Assembly: GCA_009936675.1 (NCBI GenBank)
Contig: JAACDY010000215.1
Coordinates: forward strand, 1-16,999
Reading direction: 5' to 3'
DNA from: Bacteroidota bacterium
Lineage (GTDB): Bacteria > Bacteroidota > Bacteroidia > Flavobacteriales > Flavobacteriaceae
DNA length: 16,999 bases
Part shown: piece after piece, positions 13,405-16,999 of the stretch
Position numbering within the stretch: the first letter of the stretch is position 1
Layout of the letters: each line of letters begins with the position of its first letter
The notes under the pieces: model-generated
Seen by the model: the letters and a program-made list of their open reading frames with translations, nothing else
What the model was told of the DNA's origin: nothing
Databases searched by the model: none
Translations under genes and position numbers: made by a program

Positions 13405-15279
13405 TTAATAACCGGGATTCTGGCTCACTTCATTAGATGAAAGATCAATTTCAGAAAGCGGAATTGGTCTCAAATAATGATGATCTTGAATGTAGTTAAG
13501 TCCTCCAATCCAAGGATTGAATGCCTTAGCTCTTTCAATGAGTTTACCAGTTCTTTTTAGGTCATACCATCTCAAACCTTCACCCATGAATTCTCTGGCT
13601 CTTTCGTCGAGAATCATGTCTATGGTCACAGTCCCGGAGGCTCTGTAGCTTTTAGAGGCGGTAGTACTTAGATCGTTAGGGTCAGCCGCCATATTTGCTG
13701 TATTTGAAGCACCAACAGCTCTATTGACAACAGCGTTGTAGTAGTCAGCAGCAGAACCAACCGATCCATTTGAAGCTCCCTTGACAATGGCCTCAGCGGC
13801 AATAAGGTAGGCTTCTGATGATCTCATCACGGGATGATCGAATTGACCAAAGCCGTTTCCGTAGGGAATACCAGGCTCCCAAAACTTCCACATCATTGGT
13901 GATTTATTGGTGTTGTGATAATTTGATTCATCAATAATACCAATTTCATCAGTATTGATCACGGCATAGTCCAAATCACCTCCAACATCTTTACCTCTCT
14001 CTGCCAATGAAGTGGCAGGGTTGTTCCAATTTCTGTACTCAACCACAACATCTCCAGCCTTAATGTCAATTGGAGCAACACCGTCTGCAGGAACAAAACC
14101 GGGATTATCTACCACTGCATAAACTTTTTCAACAAAGTTCAGGTCATAACGAGAGTCAGTATCTGGATCAAATAACCTCCAAACACCTGGAAGTGTATTG
14201 TGATTTCCTAGTTGTCTGTTGTAATCATCAGTTCTCCCTGGACTTCCGGGAGATTCATCATGACTACCTCCAAAAATACTGTGAGAATTGTTACCACCAT
14301 CGCCGTTAATTGAAGCACCACTTAGGTCAGCCAATTCTATAACGTTAGTTATCGCCTGATCCGAATATTGAACGGCAAAAACAACTTCACTATTCTTTGC
14401 GTTTTGATCTCCAGGTCCATGGGTTTGATTGGTGGGGTCTTCAGATTTTTTGGGAAATAAATCTTTATAATCTGCAACCATTGGATAAGCTCCAATTACT
14501 TTGTCTGCATATTCTCTGGCAGAAGTAAAATCAGCAGCAGTTCCACCAAGAGCATTATTGAAGTTCCACCCTCTGGTTAGATAAACCCTAGCCAAAAGAT
14601 GCTGCGCTGCCCCTTTCGTTGCTCTTCCATAATTGGAAGTAGAAACAGGTAAGGCGGCTTCAGCTTCAGTTAAATCAGTGATAATTTGAGCATAAACCTC
14701 TGCAGATGGAACACGAGTAACCTCTTTATTGGCTGAGTTGGTTTCCACAAGGGGCATAGGGATATCTCCAAATTGCTGAACGAGGTAAAAGAAAGACAAA
14801 GACCTGATGAATTTGGCCTCAGCAACTCTGATATCAATCGTAGCAGCATAATCACCGGGGGTTTCTACCGCAGCAGCACGGCTGATTAGGGTATTGGCCC
14901 TATTGATATTCTTGTAATTGTAAACCCATAAATCCTGAACTTCACTGATACCTTCAGTAAGTTCTGGTCCATAAGTTTCGATACTCGTATTGAGTTGATT
15001 TCCCACTTGATCAAAGGCTAATGCCCCAGAAAATATATCTGTACCATTTAATGTAAGAGCCCTCATTTGAGTTATTGGTCTTAGCAATGGATAAATTGAC
15101 TTACTCAGGTCTTCAAAACCAGAAGTGGTTGAGAAATAATCCGTGGCCGTCTGATTTGACACACTTTCCTCGACTAATAGTTCGTCGGTATCACAACCGA
15201 TTACAAGAGTCAAAGCGAGTGCTAGTAAAATTTTATTTAGTGTTTTCATTTTTGATTTAATTTCATTTAAATTTTTCAT
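13405..15279 (-). CDS. SusD-like glycan-binding outer-membrane lipoprotein
   Basis: A 624-residue SusD/RagB-family protein. The lipoprotein signal ends LVIGC with Cys29 as lipid anchor. An Asp/Glu-rich stretch (CDTDELLVEES) follows, as usual for surface-exposed lipoproteins. VAEAKFIRSLSFFYLVQQFGDIPMP is the classic SusD TPR-region block; MRSSEAYLIAAEA, DERAREFMGEGLRWYDLKR and the closing LRPIPLSEIDLSSNEVSQNPGY are further hallmarks. SusD caps the SusC transporter at the cell surface and binds the oligosaccharide to be imported. Two in-frame ATGs exist: 15279 (18 bp after the SusC stop, normal for susCD spacing) and 15249, which would give a canonical 18-residue signal. I list the first but consider them almost equal. 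The specific glycan cannot be inferred. Confidence 0.95.
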   Translation of the reverse strand: MKNLNEIKSKMKTLNKILLALALTLVIGCDTDELLVEESVSNQTATDYFSTTSGFEDLSKSIYPLLRPITQMRALTLNGTDIFSGALAFDQVGNQLNTSIETYGPELTEGISEVQDLWVYNYKNINRANTLISRAAAVETPGDYAATIDIRVAEAKFIRSLSFFYLVQQFGDIPMPLVETNSANKEVTRVPSAEVYAQIITDLTEAEAALPVSTSNYGRATKGAAQHLLARVYLTRGWNFNNALGGTAADFTSAREYADKVIGAYPMVADYKDLFPKKSEDPTNQTHGPGDQNAKNSEVVFAVQYSDQAITNVIELADLSGASINGDGGNNSHSIFGGSHDESPGSPGRTDDYNRQLGNHNTLPGVWRLFDPDTDSRYDLNFVEKVYAVVDNPGFVPADGVAPIDIKAGDVVVEYRNWNNPATSLAERGKDVGGDLDYAVINTDEIGIIDESNYHNTNKSPMMWKFWEPGIPYGNGFGQFDHPVMRSSEAYLIAAEAIVKGASNGSVGSAADYYNAVVNRAVGASNTANMAADPNDLSTTASKSYRASGTVTIDMILDERAREFMGEGLRWYDLKRTGKLIERAKAFNPWIGGLNYIQDHHYLRPIPLSEIDLSSNEVSQNPGY

Positions 15280-15297
15280 AATACAATGTTTTTGAAA

Positions 15298-16999
15298 TTA
15301 AAAGTTAAGATTAACCCCAACCAACATAGTCAATGCAGGCATATCATCGTCATTCCCACCAGAGTTATATTCTGGATCGAAAGTTAGAAAATCAGTAAAA
15401 ACAAATGGATTTTGTAATTGTCCGTAAATTCTAAATCTTGACACTCCCAGTTCATCGAGAACATTTTTGGGCAGGCTGTAGCCCATGGTGATATCAGAAA
15501 CTCTTACAAAATCTGCCATTTGATAGCTAAGTCCAACTCTAGAGGTACCTCCTTTTGACTCATTTTTGGAATTTAATCCAGGTCCAGTTTCTGGACTAAA
15601 ATATGTATTACTGGGGTTGGTAGGCGTCCAAAAGTCAATTTCAGCAGATCTATTGTATCGATCACTGGCAATATCTCCCATGGTTCCGTTTAGGTAAGCA
15701 TTGGAATACATCAAGCCTTGTCTGGTATAGATAAAAAATGACAAATCCCAATTTTTATAATTCAATTGATTTCTAAGACCTGCGGTCCAATCTGGGGTTT
15801 CACTCCCTAATATCATTCTATCATCAGAATTAATCTTCTTATCACCGTTAAGGTCCATGATTTTAATTTGACCAGGTTCCTGTCCAAATTCTGCTGCCTC
15901 TGCTTCTTCACCCAACTGCCAAATTCCTAAAAATTTGTAGGAGTAATGAGCTCTAACAGACTCGCCTACGAAACGCTTGTTTCCTTTGTCTTCAAGAAGA
16001 CCTCCCGCGAGTTTTACAACTTTATCTTTGTTGGCAGTAAAAGTTAGATTGGTTGACCATGAAAAGTCTGGGAGCTTAAGATTTACTGAATTTAGTGAAA
16101 TTTCAATTCCTGAATTTTCAATTTCCCCTACATTACTCAAAACGTTATTAAAACCTGTAGAATTTGGCACTTTATCATCTAAAATCAAATCTTCAGTATT
16201 CCTTTTATAATATTCTACGGTTCCGCTGAGTTTGATGTCTGATAAGGAAAAATCAAGTCCAATATTAATTTCTTTACTTCTCTCCCACACCAGCCCTTGG
16301 TTTGACAAGGCGTTGATGGTATAACCCAGAGAAGCTGAACCATCATAATCATAATAGGTCTGGAAAATATTAGATTGAGTTGCATATGGACTGATACTGG
16401 AATTGTTTCCAACCTCACCATAACTCGCTCTCAATTTAAGATTGGAAAATAATCCTAAATCTCTGATAAAAGCTTCTTCAGACATTCTCCACCCAATGGC
16501 AGCAGATGGGAAAAAAGCCCATTTGTTTCCGTCTGCCAATTGTGATGCTCCATCACGTCTTCCAGTAACCGTCAATAAGTATTTGTCATCATAGCTGTAG
16601 TTAATTCTACCCATGTAAGACACAATCGAATACTCTTCCAGATTTGTATTGTAACCTTTTATTGTAGCTCCAGATCCTGTATTATGCCAAAGCGATCTGT
16701 AGGGAAGGTCCTCAACAATAATCTCCATACCCTCCTGATACTCCTCAAACACACTAAAAAGCGCTACCGCATCGATGGAGTGCTTTCCAAATTGTTTTTG
16801 ATAATTCAATGTATTATCAAGGGTATAGTTGGAAGTTTTGAGATTAGTAGTATTGGCTTTAGGGTTTCTTGAACCTTTTTGGGATTTTGTGTAGGTTCCT
16901 CTATAATCCCCATCCCTTTGGTTATTGTTATAACCCGAATAGGATGTTTTAAACTTTAAACCTGGAATTATTTCATATTCCAGATAGACATTTGCAATC
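15298..16999 (-). CDS. SusC-like TonB-dependent transporter, C-terminal part (5' end cut by window)
   Basis: The frame is open from the right edge to the TAA at 15298-15300, giving 566 residues of the C-terminal beta-barrel; the plug domain, TonB box and signal peptide are outside. SusC hallmarks are visible: GWRMSEEAF, LKLRASYGEVGN, GLVWERSKEINIGLDFSL, GIEISLNS, and a Ca-site-like loop IMDLNGDKKINSDDRMILG before the last strands, with terminal NLNF as in outer-membrane barrel proteins. A TTG at 16809 is an internal leucine codon, not a start: the barrel sequence continues upstream (for example YEIIPGLKFKTSYSGYN). With SusD it forms the TonB-driven importer for glycan fragments, and it is the first gene of the locus in this window. 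Confidence 0.95.
   Translation of the reverse strand, partial: IANVYLEYEIIPGLKFKTSYSGYNNNQRDGDYRGTYTKSQKGSRNPKANTTNLKTSNYTLDNTLNYQKQFGKHSIDAVALFSVFEEYQEGMEIIVEDLPYRSLWHNTGSGATIKGYNTNLEEYSIVSYMGRINYSYDDKYLLTVTGRRDGASQLADGNKWAFFPSAAIGWRMSEEAFIRDLGLFSNLKLRASYGEVGNNSSISPYATQSNIFQTYYDYDGSASLGYTINALSNQGLVWERSKEINIGLDFSLSDIKLSGTVEYYKRNTEDLILDDKVPNSTGFNNVLSNVGEIENSGIEISLNSVNLKLPDFSWSTNLTFTANKDKVVKLAGGLLEDKGNKRFVGESVRAHYSYKFLGIWQLGEEAEAAEFGQEPGQIKIMDLNGDKKINSDDRMILGSETPDWTAGLRNQLNYKNWDLSFFIYTRQGLMYSNAYLNGTMGDIASDRYNRSAEIDFWTPTNPSNTYFSPETGPGLNSKNESKGGTSRVGLSYQMADFVRVSDITMGYSLPKNVLDELGVSRFRIYGQLQNPFVFTDFLTFDPEYNSGGNDDDMPALTMLVGVNLNF

Noticed and set aside
1..16999. CRISPR arrays, tRNA/rRNA genes, insertion sequences, attachment sites
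   Set aside because: None seen: no direct repeats with regular spacing, no cloverleaf sequence, no transposase frame or terminal inverted repeats; coding is continuous and of uniform style.

Overview
The window reads as part of a polysaccharide utilisation locus (PUL) from a Bacteroidota genome, most likely a marine member of the Flavobacteriia. The evidence is an adjacent SusC/SusD pair, four formylglycine-type sulfatases, many signal peptides ending in AQ or a lipobox cysteine, low-to-moderate GC, A-rich initiation regions without clear Shine-Dalgarno sites, and a Bacteroidota-type TAnnTTTG promoter element. All eleven genes lie on the minus strand, so transcription runs from right to left. 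The species cannot be named from the sequence alone.

In transcription order the first block (16999 to about 12110) holds the C-terminal part of a SusC-like TonB-dependent transporter (cut by the right edge), its SusD-like glycan-binding lipoprotein, a hairpin that looks like an intrinsic terminator or attenuator, and a secreted serine hydrolase of the beta-lactamase/transpeptidase-like family.

A 176 bp AT-rich gap (11934-12109) then carries a TATATTTG promoter element and an overlapping CG-centred inverted repeat. It starts a second, very compact block with gaps of 1-12 bp: sulfatase A (TTG start), an enolase-superfamily lipoprotein, a divergent GH92 glycosidase, a cytoplasmic Gfo/Idh/MocA oxidoreductase (GTG start), sulfatases B, C and D, and a GH105 unsaturated-uronyl hydrolase fused to a DUF1961-like domain (cut by the left edge).

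Inferred logic: SusC/D import oligosaccharides of a sulfated, uronate-containing, probably algal polysaccharide. Four different sulfatases desulfate them, GH105 removes the unsaturated uronate left by a polysaccharide lyase, and the GH92 enzyme removes an alpha-linked terminal sugar. The enolase-superfamily protein and the Gfo/Idh/MocA enzyme may process a released acidic or unusual sugar. No polysaccharide lyase, sulfatase-maturation enzyme or PUL regulator is visible here, so they must lie elsewhere. The most unusual points are the GH92 active site lacking the family's usual WD(T)xxR signature, the exported enolase-superfamily protein, the GH105-DUF1961 fusion, a repeated C-terminal module in sulfatase C, and the internal promoter/operator and attenuator.
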